Source: Flavobacteriales bacterium UBA4011
GTDB taxonomy: Bacteria; Bacteroidota; Bacteroidia; Flavobacteriales_D; Crocinitomicaceae
DNA length: 12,780 nucleotides
Direction: 5' to 3'
Assembly: GCA_002384725.1 (NCBI GenBank)
Contig: DGBF01000150.1
Coordinates: forward strand, 21,090 to 33,869
The position numbers and the translations under genes are program-made. Of this stretch, positions 5,959 to 12,780 are shown piece by piece (the stretch's first letter is position 1; every line of letters starts with the position of its first letter). The notes below the pieces were generated by a model, which ran no database searches, had not been told where the DNA came from, and saw only the letters and a list, made by a program, of their open reading frames with translations.

Positions 5959-7674
5959 TTAAAGGCCAAAACTAGTCCCATTAGAATTTCCTTCGATAAT
6001 TTGTAGACCCTTCTTATATCGTTTCTCTACCACGACTTTGCCTTTTTTATCATAGGCTCTGAAATAACCATCACGTAATCCGTCTTTGTAATACAATTCA
6101 GAAACTAAATCGCCACGACGTGTATATTGTTTTTGAACTCCGTGTAATTCGCCATCTTTAAAATTGGAAATAACCGCTGGTATTTTCCCTCCAGGATGAA
6201 AGGAGTTCCATTCACCATCTTTTTCACCTTTACTGTATTGACCTGTTTCCAGTAGCTTGAAGTCTTTATCAGAATAAGCGATGTATTTTCCGTGACGCTC
6301 ACTATCGGTTCGTTCAAAATCTTTCATGATGCTGTAATCCATCTTCGATTTTGTTGTAATTACTTTGTAAGTGATGGTTTCTTTTGGTCTTCCGTTGTCG
6401 AAAAACGAGGTCCACTCACCTGTTTTATTGTTTTCTTTGTATTCGCCTTTCAAGCCAGGTATTCCGGACTTGTGGTAGGATTCCCATGCGCCATTCAATA
6501 GACCTTTTGAGAAAAAGGAAAGGTTTTTAAGCTTGCCATTTTCCCAATAATTTTTCCATTCACCTTCCTCTTTTCCTTTGGAATATTTTCCCGTCATGAG
6601 CAAAGTGCCGTTTTCATACCACGTTTTCCATTCTCCATCCTTCAAGTCATCAAAGAATGACCCTTCTTTGAACTTACTTCCATCGGGATAGAAATAAGAC
6701 CAAAATCCATATTTCAATCCTTTTTTGAATTCGGCGTTATACGAAACTTGTTCGCTTGGATAATAAAAACACCATTTGCCATCCTGTAGATCTTCTATGA
6801 AAAGTCCTTCTTGATCTTTTTTTCCATTATTGGTGTACCATACCCATTTACCCGTTTTCGTACCTTGTCCATAATTTCCTTCAACATTCAGCTGACCATT
6901 ATCATAAAAGTATTGGTAAGCACCATCGAGTTTTCCGTTTTTGTAATGACTTATTTTTTCTGTGTCGCCAGTGTAATAAGAATATTTCCATGCACCTTCC
7001 TTTTCGCCTTCTTTGAATTCACCGGTCAAAGTTGGGTAGCCATAAATTGAATACTCTTCAAACTTACCATCCTTTAAGCCGTTTATATACCCATATTCCT
7101 CCTTCAGACTGCCTGTATTGTAAAAGGTCGACAAGGTTCCGTTTCCGTCTTTTACGGTTTGGGTATGCAGCGAATCAGGCAAATAAAACTCTTGCATCAA
7201 ATTGACTCCAGCTTCAACAATTTCTATAGATTTCAGCTGACCGTTAATATAATAATGCTGCCATTTTCCGACTGGAGCACCCATTTTATAATATCCTTCA
7301 ATGGCTGGTTTTCCGGTTTCGTTCCATTCTCGGTAAATTGAATCCTGACGATCATATTTGAAATAACCCTCTCTGCGGATTTTTTTATTTGGATAAAAAA
7401 GTAAAACTTGACCGAACAGCATATCACGGTAATAATTTCTTACCTCTTCGAGTTCGCCATAACGATCGTAATATTTCCATTTTCCATGTTTCTCCGTGGT
7501 TTCTCCAAGATTATCTTTGAAGTAGTGACCGGAAGCTTGGGGTTGAGACTTATTGAAATCGTAGTAAGTATTCACGATTTTAGTGAAATTCTCTTTTTTA
7601 ATCTCTTGAGCAAATGCCAAGGAAACTATAATTGAAAAAACTGTGGTAAAAAGGAATTTATTAATTGACTTCAT
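5959..7674 (-). CDS. secreted YwqK/MORN_2-type repeat protein
   Basis: From the ATG at 7674 the protein has 571 aa and begins with a signal peptide (Lys, then FLFTTVFSIIVSLAFA, cleavage likely before Gln23). The frame reaches back to an ATG at 7689, which only adds five residues before the signal. Nearly the whole mature chain is about 19 tandem units of 22-24 residues with the pattern hGxWxxYYxxGxLxxxxxYxxGxx (for example DGEWKTWYENGTLLMTGKY), except for one longer insert near VITTKSKMDYSIMKDFERTD. These are YwqK/MORN_2 (PF07661-like) repeats, expected to form an elongated beta-sheet solenoid. Databases often label such proteins 'antitoxin YwqK', but nothing here suggests a toxin partner. 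The signal peptide points to the periplasm or outside. It lies 45 nt downstream of the LysE-type gene on the same strand. Function unknown. Confidence 0.85.
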   Translation of the reverse strand: MKSINKFLFTTVFSIIVSLAFAQEIKKENFTKIVNTYYDFNKSQPQASGHYFKDNLGETTEKHGKWKYYDRYGELEEVRNYYRDMLFGQVLLFYPNKKIRREGYFKYDRQDSIYREWNETGKPAIEGYYKMGAPVGKWQHYYINGQLKSIEIVEAGVNLMQEFYLPDSLHTQTVKDGNGTLSTFYNTGSLKEEYGYINGLKDGKFEEYSIYGYPTLTGEFKEGEKEGAWKYSYYTGDTEKISHYKNGKLDGAYQYFYDNGQLNVEGNYGQGTKTGKWVWYTNNGKKDQEGLFIEDLQDGKWCFYYPSEQVSYNAEFKKGLKYGFWSYFYPDGSKFKEGSFFDDLKDGEWKTWYENGTLLMTGKYSKGKEEGEWKNYWENGKLKNLSFFSKGLLNGAWESYHKSGIPGLKGEYKENNKTGEWTSFFDNGRPKETITYKVITTKSKMDYSIMKDFERTDSERHGKYIAYSDKDFKLLETGQYSKGEKDGEWNSFHPGGKIPAVISNFKDGELHGVQKQYTRRGDLVSELYYKDGLRDGYFRAYDKKGKVVVEKRYKKGLQIIEGNSNGTSFGL

Positions 7675-7719
7675 TGCACTACTTATCATAAAATTGAAAA
7701 CGTAAAATACTCAAAGTGG

Positions 7720-8370
7720 TTACATAGGTAGATTCCAACCTCTCCATCCTTGAAGAATTAAGAATAACCCAAATCCGAAAAAAACAATACCAATTAATCG
7801 GTTTAAACCTTTCATTACGCTATTCGTAACCAAAGGCCGTAGTTTTTTTGCACCAAATATTTTCAATAAATCGATACTGAAAAACGTAATTAAAATCACA
7901 CTTAAAAAAGTAAAGAGAGGGGCGGATTCCATTCCCTCAGCTTTTTCAGCCAATGTCATAACCGAAAACCAATAGAAGATTACCAACGGATTCGCAAAAT
8001 TCAACAAGAACCCCTTTAATGCAAGCATCTTATAATCGTTCGCTTCTTTTACCAAATTCCCTTGTTTATCTTTTTTTATTCCCTTCGATTTTTTGAAAAA
8101 ACTTGCAATACCATAGGCAATGAAAAGGGTTCCGCCGATTATCTTCACAACATGCTGATCACTCCCTTCGGCCAAACTTTGAACTTCAGAATAAAAAATA
8201 TAAGCTATTAAGATATATAGGAAATCGCTAATTAAAACACCTAAGTCGAATGCAATGGCAGCTCTAATTCCTTTTTTTATACTCGTTTCTAACAAGACAA
8301 TAAAGACTGGCCCTATCATTATACTAAGAATGAAGCCGGTTACTATCGCTTTAAATATTAGTTGAATCAA
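7720..8370 (-). CDS. LysE-family transporter
   Basis: A 216-aa membrane protein with about six hydrophobic segments (residues 8-28, 38-60, 74-92, 115-140, 151-170, 191-208). LysE-superfamily marks are the N-terminal GFILSIMIGPVFIVLLETSIKKGIRAAIAFDLGVLISD (about residues 12-49, with the GP motif at 20-21) and FLLNFANPLVIFYW (121-134, with the NP motif). Such proteins export amino acids or small metabolites; the substrate cannot be read from the sequence. The start is TTG at 8370: no upstream ATG is available in frame, and the next Met (18) would destroy the first membrane segment. A TATATTTG box lies 14 nt upstream. It precedes the repeat-protein gene and may be co-transcribed with it. Confidence 0.88.
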   Translation of the reverse strand: MIQLIFKAIVTGFILSIMIGPVFIVLLETSIKKGIRAAIAFDLGVLISDFLYILIAYIFYSEVQSLAEGSDQHVVKIIGGTLFIAYGIASFFKKSKGIKKDKQGNLVKEANDYKMLALKGFLLNFANPLVIFYWFSVMTLAEKAEGMESAPLFTFLSVILITFFSIDLLKIFGAKKLRPLVTNSVMKGLNRLIGIVFFGFGLFLILQGWRGWNLPM

Positions 8371-8384
8371 ATTAGTACTTTTTA

Positions 8385-8392
8385 CAAATATA
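8385..8392 (-). promoter_or_regulatory. -7 box of the LysE-family gene
   Basis: On the minus strand this reads TATATTTG, a full match to TAnnTTTG, ending 14 nt before the TTG start at 8370. The spacer side of the promoter holds an inverted repeat (8394-8410). No clear -33 element is visible. Confidence 0.5.
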
Positions 8393-8393
8393 G

Positions 8394-8410
8394 AACTTGA
8401 CCCACAAGTT
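8394..8410. promoter_or_regulatory. candidate operator AACTTG-N5-CAAGTT
   Basis: AACTTG (8394-8399), a 5-nt spacer, and CAAGTT (8405-8410) form a perfect inverted repeat directly behind the -7 box of the LysE-family gene. A further AACTTG lies at 8439-8444. The position would suit a repressor, but there is no regulator gene alongside and chance is possible in AT-rich DNA. Confidence 0.3.
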
Positions 8411-8529
8411 AGCTATTTCTGTATGATTAGATGCAAACAACTTGGTGTGAACATTCCAAATTAAAAGCGATAGATATAAAAAAATGAAAATCCCACGGTT
8501 TCTCCTGTCACTTTTTGGCATCAATTGTT

Positions 8530-8537
8530 TACATTTG
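8530..8537 (+). promoter_or_regulatory. -7 box of the small acidic protein gene
   Basis: TACATTTG matches TAnnTTTG completely and ends 41 nt before the ATG at 8579. No TTG lies about 19 nt upstream, so the -33 element is weak or absent. The leader would contain an ATG at 8557 in a different frame. Confidence 0.5.
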
Positions 8538-8578
8538 TGTTCGAAAAATAGCTGTAATGGCTTTTATAACAGAAGAAA

Positions 8579-8938
8579 ATGAAAACCGAAGTAGGAAATC
8601 AAAAATTAGAAGCTCTCATTAAGAAGGTGGATAAGTCAGGTGTTGCAACCAAAGGTTTGGTGGATGATTTGAAAGATTTACGTGTAGTTGCAAAGGAAGA
8701 AGAAGATCCATTGGTGACCAAAGTATTGCGTTTGATGTATGAATTCATAGAGGAAAACAAAACTTTCGCAGTAGAAGGACAGTACGACGAAGACGAAGAA
8801 GGAAACGAATATCCTTTGGAAGTTGAAGACGGTGAAAATCTATCTTATTTGTTGAATTTATTGCTTCGCGCAGATCATAAAATCAATAGAGAAGAAATAA
8901 AAGACTACAGAACATCTTTAAAAAGAGCACTTTATTAA
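8579..8938 (+). CDS. small acidic protein of unknown function
   Basis: I do not recognise this 119-aa protein. It has no signal peptide or membrane segment and is likely cytoplasmic. The N-terminal half is predicted helical (residues 8-62, with the hydrophobic-acidic stretch VTKVLRLMYEFIEENK). A strongly acidic linker follows (residues 70-86, about ten Asp/Glu), then a helical C-terminal part with LSYLLNLLLRADH (88-100) and a basic end (RTSLKRALY). The ATG is preceded by AGAAGAAA, an A-rich purine stretch of the kind used for initiation in this phylum, and a -7 box lies upstream at 8530. It is a single-gene unit, divergent from the LysE-type gene and closed by two successive terminators, so it has its own regulation. 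Reading frame well supported; function unknown. Confidence 0.8.
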   Translation: MKTEVGNQKLEALIKKVDKSGVATKGLVDDLKDLRVVAKEEEDPLVTKVLRLMYEFIEENKTFAVEGQYDEDEEGNEYPLEVEDGENLSYLLNLLLRADHKINREEIKDYRTSLKRALY

Positions 8939-8948
8939 TTTTTTTTTC

Positions 8949-8974
8949 AATTAGAGCCAACCCTCTGATTTTTT
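8949..8974 (+). terminator. first terminator after the acidic protein gene
   Basis: AATTAGAG (8949-8956) can pair with CTCTGATT (8963-8970) as an 8-bp stem with one G-U pair and a CCAACC loop. The run of T at 8969-8974 follows at once. It begins 10 nt after the stop codon. It is weaker than the second hairpin downstream. Confidence 0.5.
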
Positions 8975-9007
8975 CTTCGTCATATAGATAAGGTTTTATT
9001 TAAGCAG

Positions 9008-9060
9008 AATCCTGTCTTGCATCACTTCCTCTTAGATGCAAGACAGGATTTTTTAGTTTT
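9008..9060 (+). terminator. strong intrinsic terminator
   Basis: AATCCTGTCTTGCATC (9008-9023) and GATGCAAGACAGGATT (9035-9050) form a perfect 16-bp stem around an 11-nt loop. TTTTAGTTTT follows the stem, which together with its last bases gives a six-T run. It terminates the small acidic protein gene in the plus direction. Read on the minus strand there is no T-tract directly after the stem, so it is less convincing as a terminator of the nuclease gene. Confidence 0.85.
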
Positions 9061-9075
9061 GGGTGTTTTGGACTT

Positions 9076-9137
9076 CGACAGGCTCAGCCCTCAGAACCCA
9101 TAATTCTAATAAAATCCTTAGTTGATTTAGCCTGTCG
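9076..9137. repeat. CTTCGACAGGCTCAG-type extragenic sequence with inverted partner
   Basis: CGACAGGCT (9076-9084), inside the string CTTCGACAGGCTCAG, has an exact inverted copy AGCCTGTCG at 9129-9137. The string resembles short extragenic repeats that I recall from many bacterial genomes. It lies between two transcription units that meet head-on, just beyond a terminator. Confidence 0.45.
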
Positions 9138-9165
9138 CAGCAACGACTATCACAGTCAAACTCCC

Positions 9166-12012
9166 TTATCCGCAATAATCGCAATACGTGATATAATTGT
9201 CTCGCGGGTTGTGTTCAAAAGGAACTTCCGAGTACATTTCTTCCAATATTTGAGTCAAAACGTTCGGTAATTCATCTACAAAGTCTTCCATTGACATGTC
9301 TCCAGTGAAGAGAGAAAGTGGTGCTTCAGGATAATGCACAAAGGAAATGATGCTGACCTCATCAGGAAGATATCCAAAACTTTGTTTGAATAGATATGCA
9401 TAAATCCATAATTGAAGAAAATAAGGTTTGTTGTTTTCGGTAATGAACTTGAATAAATAACCCTCATCGTACACACTTCCTCGAGTACCTTTTTTAGTGT
9501 CCAAATCTTCTTGCTTGACTTTCCCGCTTTTATAATCGACTATTCGAATTTTATCGCCGAAGCCATCCATTCTATCGACGAATCCTTTGAGGTTAATGAT
9601 TTTCTCTTTTCCGTGAATATTCAATTTTATACTTGACTCCAATCTACGTTCCAAAGAATGGATCATCAATGGTTCGTTTTTGTTCATCAACCACTCCTTT
9701 TCCTTGTTCAAGAATTTTTTTGTCAATGATAAGGCCATTTCATAACTCAAATAGTTCTTTCCTATCATGAAAGAGTTCTCGTCGTTATCGTAATGTTCTT
9801 TAAATCCTGTTTTTATGAGCTTTTCATACTCCCCCAACATTCTTTCCACGTCGAGCGGTAATAGCATTTTGGGACTTAACTTTGGCTCACCCTTTGAATT
9901 AAAAAAAGCAAAAGGTTCGTACAATTCTTCCAACACATTATGGATGATGATACCCAAAGTACTGTTATTCATTTCCTCTTCTACCTCATCTTCCTCGCCA
10001 TATTCGAGAATGTAGCGGTAGTAAAAATCGAGCGGACAAGTCAAATATTTATTCAAAGCACTGGCTGAAACTGAACTGGCTAAAATTCGATCCAATTTTT
10101 CAAGAATGTCCGGTGTTTTTTTCACTTTGTCCAATTGCATCTTTACTGGTGAAGCCAGCAAGGTGTAAGTTTTCTTCTCCAATTTCAAATTCTTGGCCAA
10201 GCGACTCCACTCCAATTCCAATTGTTGAATGTATCGGCTCGGTTCAGCATTCTGTTCATCACTTGCATTCGAAAAGGTGATGGTTAAATGCTCAGCCTTG
10301 TGCAACAATCGGTAAAAGTGATGGGCGAAAAGTCCTTGTTTGTCTCGTGTTGTTGGCATTCCAAATCCAACTCGCAAATCCATTGGAATTAAGGTCTGAA
10401 TAGGGTTATTCGGTGGCATGCTACCTTCGTTCAAACCCAAACAAATAATATTTTTAAAATCGAGCAAACGCGTTTCAAGCAAGCCCATCATCTGAAGGCC
10501 ATCAGTTGGTGTTCCTTCATAAGCAATACGATGTTTCCCCCAATGTTGCTGAAAAAGTTGTTTGAAAATTCGAAGACCCATTTCTGGAAGACCCTCTTTT
10601 ACCGTATTCTGAAAAGCTCGAACTGCTTTTTCGAAGCTCTTGACAATCGCCTTTTCAAATTCATTTTCTTCCTTGAAATTCCCGAAGATTAAACGGTTCA
10701 AAGTGTGCATTATCTGCAATCCTTTTCGATAGTCATTCTCCCATGGAGTTGAAATCAATTCTAAAATTTGTTCCAGAACCGAATGATTCAACTTTAAGTT
10801 TTTCGGTGAAAGAAAAATACGGTTCTTGTTGATAACTCGTTGTTCTATTTCCCTTTGAACTTTCGACACAGCATCATTCACAAATAACTGATAAAAAGGA
10901 TGTTGCCAGAGTTTAAAAAGATCTTTGTGATATAAACTTTTGGTACTAAACCGTTGAAAGTTTTCTTGGATTGAGAACAATAAATCAACCCAAAGCTTGA
11001 CAGAAGTATCACGCAATTGAAGCCCCATTGTGATATTTGCCTTTTGAATATTCTGAGGCAAGTTTTTCATCATTGGGCCAGCTAAAGTTTCATCCGCCAA
11101 TAAAAGAAGCGTTTCGTTTAGTTCAGCCGGACTCAATTTCGAGAGTAACGTCGAAGCCGTATTAACTTGAGCGATCGTTTGGGCGCACTCTATAATTTCA
11201 ACCGATTTCTCCTTAAACATCATGTCCCTCTCGATGAAATTTTCCGGCTTCTTTTCAAGAAATTCATTCAGTTTTCTCTGAAAATGTCCCGCTTCGTGAT
11301 GTATAGCGTTGTAATAGAATTCGTCCACATTTTGCAGAACGTGACCTCGTCCTTTTACAAACAACTTTCGAATGATGGTCATTTCGGATAAAGACAGGGC
11401 GTTGAAGCCGGCAAAAATGAATTGTCGTTCGTCCTTCTCTGGCGATACTAACTCGATTTTTTCTGCCACTTCACGAAATGCCATACCTGAAAATGCCCAA
11501 TTTTTCAGCGCTAAACGATCTTTCAAACCGTTATAATATTCGGGTAATAATTCCCAAAAGGCTAAAAATTTCTGTTGCTGTTCGGTTAACTCTTCGCTAT
11601 TGAAACTCCAATTTTCAATGTCCTTGACATCTTTTAAGTTTTTAAAGAGCTGTTTTGGGTCGATTAAATACTTGTCAATTTCTTCAAAATCACTCAGCAA
11701 AGTACTGCCCCATTGATAAAATGAATCGAACGATCTTTTTTCAATATCCTTCTCAACCTCAAGATGCACATGATACAGCTCAAATAAAATATTCATTGAA
11801 TCGACGATCTGAAAAGAACTCGATTTTTTAATCCAAGTATCGATGGTATAAATCTCGGGTGAAAAGATTGGCTTTTCATAACGAGAGGCCAGTTCTATTT
11901 CTAGGTATTTTCCAGCCCGCATCGAAGGTAAAATGATGACTACATGGTCCAATTCCCATCCCTTTTCGAGGATAAAATCGACTATTTTGGGAATAAATTT
12001 TTTATCTTCCAT
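9166..12012 (-). CDS. AddB-like PD-(D/E)XK nuclease family protein
   Basis: A 948-aa protein of the AddB/RexB-like family, which in complex with a UvrD-type helicase processes DNA double-strand ends for recombination. The N-terminal helicase-like part begins VVIILPSMRAGKYLE (residues 24-38) and lacks a proper Walker A motif. The central GLLETRLLDFKNIICLGLNEGSMPP (510-534) is highly characteristic. The C-terminal nuclease holds Cys659 (LTCPLDFYYRY), His691 (GIIIHNVLEELY), Asp813 (GFVDRMD), Asp826-Tyr-Lys828 (IVDYKSG) and the QxxxY motif Gln867/Tyr871, so all nuclease residues are present. It ends at CDYCG (Cys944, Cys947); the AddB iron-sulfur cluster normally needs another Cys about six residues on, which is missing. 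The ATG at 12012 lies 9 nt after the hutI stop, so it is co-transcribed with hutI. No AddA-like helicase gene is in the window. Confidence 0.88.
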   Translation of the reverse strand: MEDKKFIPKIVDFILEKGWELDHVVIILPSMRAGKYLEIELASRYEKPIFSPEIYTIDTWIKKSSSFQIVDSMNILFELYHVHLEVEKDIEKRSFDSFYQWGSTLLSDFEEIDKYLIDPKQLFKNLKDVKDIENWSFNSEELTEQQQKFLAFWELLPEYYNGLKDRLALKNWAFSGMAFREVAEKIELVSPEKDERQFIFAGFNALSLSEMTIIRKLFVKGRGHVLQNVDEFYYNAIHHEAGHFQRKLNEFLEKKPENFIERDMMFKEKSVEIIECAQTIAQVNTASTLLSKLSPAELNETLLLLADETLAGPMMKNLPQNIQKANITMGLQLRDTSVKLWVDLLFSIQENFQRFSTKSLYHKDLFKLWQHPFYQLFVNDAVSKVQREIEQRVINKNRIFLSPKNLKLNHSVLEQILELISTPWENDYRKGLQIMHTLNRLIFGNFKEENEFEKAIVKSFEKAVRAFQNTVKEGLPEMGLRIFKQLFQQHWGKHRIAYEGTPTDGLQMMGLLETRLLDFKNIICLGLNEGSMPPNNPIQTLIPMDLRVGFGMPTTRDKQGLFAHHFYRLLHKAEHLTITFSNASDEQNAEPSRYIQQLELEWSRLAKNLKLEKKTYTLLASPVKMQLDKVKKTPDILEKLDRILASSVSASALNKYLTCPLDFYYRYILEYGEEDEVEEEMNNSTLGIIIHNVLEELYEPFAFFNSKGEPKLSPKMLLPLDVERMLGEYEKLIKTGFKEHYDNDENSFMIGKNYLSYEMALSLTKKFLNKEKEWLMNKNEPLMIHSLERRLESSIKLNIHGKEKIINLKGFVDRMDGFGDKIRIVDYKSGKVKQEDLDTKKGTRGSVYDEGYLFKFITENNKPYFLQLWIYAYLFKQSFGYLPDEVSIISFVHYPEAPLSLFTGDMSMEDFVDELPNVLTQILEEMYSEVPFEHNPRDNYITYCDYCG

Positions 12013-12021
12013 TGGTGACGG

Positions 12022-12780
12022 CTAAGAAATAATTCTTTCGACATGATTGTCGCCAAAAGCATACGGGATATATGCCAAGGAAGGAATTTCTTTGGTTAAA
12101 ATCAAGGGTGTTTTCTTGCCTAATGAAATAGTGCCATGCGTTTCTGAAAGTCCCATTGCGTACGCCGCATTTATGGTCAAACCATTCAACGCTTCTTCAG
12201 GGGTCATTTTCATTTTCACACAAGCCAGCGACCAAACGAACTGTAGGTTTCCACTTGGTGTTGAACCAGGATTGTAATCGCTTGCCAGAGAAACCGGAAG
12301 TCCAGCTTCCATCATTCTTGATGCTTGACCGTACGGAATACTCAAAAAATGCGAACAACTTGGTAAAACCGTCGGCATACAATTTGAATTTTTCAGTGCG
12401 TCAATATCTTCCTGGCTGATTTCTTCTAAATGATCGACGGATAGTGCATTAAATTCTAAAGCTTTTTGAACACCACCCATAACTGAAAACTGATTCACAT
12501 GCACTTTCGGTTGCAAACCATGTTTTTGTCCTGCAGCCAATATCTGGTGCATTTCCTCGATGGAATAATAATTACGTTCACAGAAAATATCGATGTAATC
12601 TGCCAATCCTTCTTTTTCTATCTGAGGAAGCATTTCGTTGATTATCATTTTGATATAGCCTTGGTGGTTTTCCTTGAATTCTAGTGGGAAAGCGTGAGCC
12701 CCAAGGAAAGTTGCTTTTATTGAAATATCACTTGATTCTTTCATTCTTTTAATCACCCGAAGCATTTTCAATTCCGCTTC
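12022..12780 (-). CDS. hutI: imidazolonepropionase, 5' part outside the window
   Basis: HutI hydrolyses imidazolone-5-propionate to N-formimino-L-glutamate in histidine degradation. The visible 252 residues are the C-terminal portion; the frame is open to the right edge and begins EAELKMLRVIKRM. Family motifs are ATFLGAHAFPLEF, IDIFCERNYYS, PKVHVNQFS (metal-ligand His), SVDHLEEIS (His and Glu of the active site), VLPSCSHFL and SLASDYNPGSTPSGN (metal-ligand Asp), followed by MTPEEAL and FGDNHVERII at the end. These are the amidohydrolase-fold metal and substrate residues, so the enzyme looks intact in this part. Its stop lies 9 nt before the ATG of the AddB-like nuclease gene. The missing N-terminus should hold the HxH metal motif. 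Confident assignment. Confidence 0.93.
   Translation of the reverse strand, partial: EAELKMLRVIKRMKESSDISIKATFLGAHAFPLEFKENHQGYIKMIINEMLPQIEKEGLADYIDIFCERNYYSIEEMHQILAAGQKHGLQPKVHVNQFSVMGGVQKALEFNALSVDHLEEISQEDIDALKNSNCMPTVLPSCSHFLSIPYGQASRMMEAGLPVSLASDYNPGSTPSGNLQFVWSLACVKMKMTPEEALNGLTINAAYAMGLSETHGTISLGKKTPLILTKEIPSLAYIPYAFGDNHVERIIS

Noticed and set aside
5959..7674. Toxin-antitoxin module based on the YwqK 'antitoxin' name
   Set aside because: No toxin-like gene is adjacent, and the protein carries a signal peptide; the name comes from database convention.
5959..7674. Regular repeats as a possible CRISPR or DNA tandem repeat array
   Set aside because: The periodicity is at the protein level only; the DNA copies are too divergent and lie in one continuous coding frame.
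1..12780. tRNA, rRNA, insertion sequence, attachment site or phage defence island
   Set aside because: No cloverleaf, transposase, integrase, terminal repeats or defence-type gene was seen; gene content is mainly housekeeping.

Overview
The window reads as ordinary chromosome of an AT-rich member of the Bacteroidota, most likely a flavobacterial lineage (Flavobacteriales, possibly near Crocinitomicaceae/Cryomorphaceae; the family is inference). Several genes have TAnnTTTG-type -7 boxes and no clear Shine-Dalgarno. The gene order purN (divergent) / acpP-fabF-rnc is typical of the phylum. RluB, YraN, MarC and the AddB-like nuclease are all in their Bacteroidota forms.

Region 1 (1-4484), minus strand: acpP, fabF, rnc (GTG start, 6 nt after fabF) and yraN form a fatty-acid-synthesis/RNase III cluster that starts at a good promoter near 4337-4368. 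An intergenic palindrome separates rnc from yraN. After a 225-nt gap comes an RluB-type pseudouridine synthase with its own -7 box, whose TGA overlaps the ATG of a small lipoprotein that runs off the left edge. The RluB protein lacks the catalytic Asp (Glu instead) and an adjacent conserved Arg. Region 2 (4485-5659), plus strand: purN, probably leaderless, overlaps by one base with a MarC-family membrane protein. Region 3 (5660-5958) is a convergent, AT-rich gap with three palindromes.

Region 4 (5959-8370), minus strand: a LysE-family transporter followed by a secreted protein made almost wholly of about 19 YwqK/MORN_2-type repeats. Region 5 (8371-9165): a divergent promoter region, a small acidic protein of unknown function, and two successive terminators, the second with a perfect 16-bp stem. 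Region 6 (9166-12780), minus strand: the 3' part of hutI (imidazolonepropionase, cut by the right edge), followed after 9 nt by a 948-aa AddB-like PD-(D/E)XK nuclease whose C-terminus stops just after a CxxC.

There is no mobile element, CRISPR array, rRNA or tRNA, and I see no convincing new multi-gene system. The observations most worth following are the altered RluB active site, the nested palindrome at 1985-2051, the short Fe-S tail and unusual hutI linkage of the AddB-like nuclease, and the leaderless purN.
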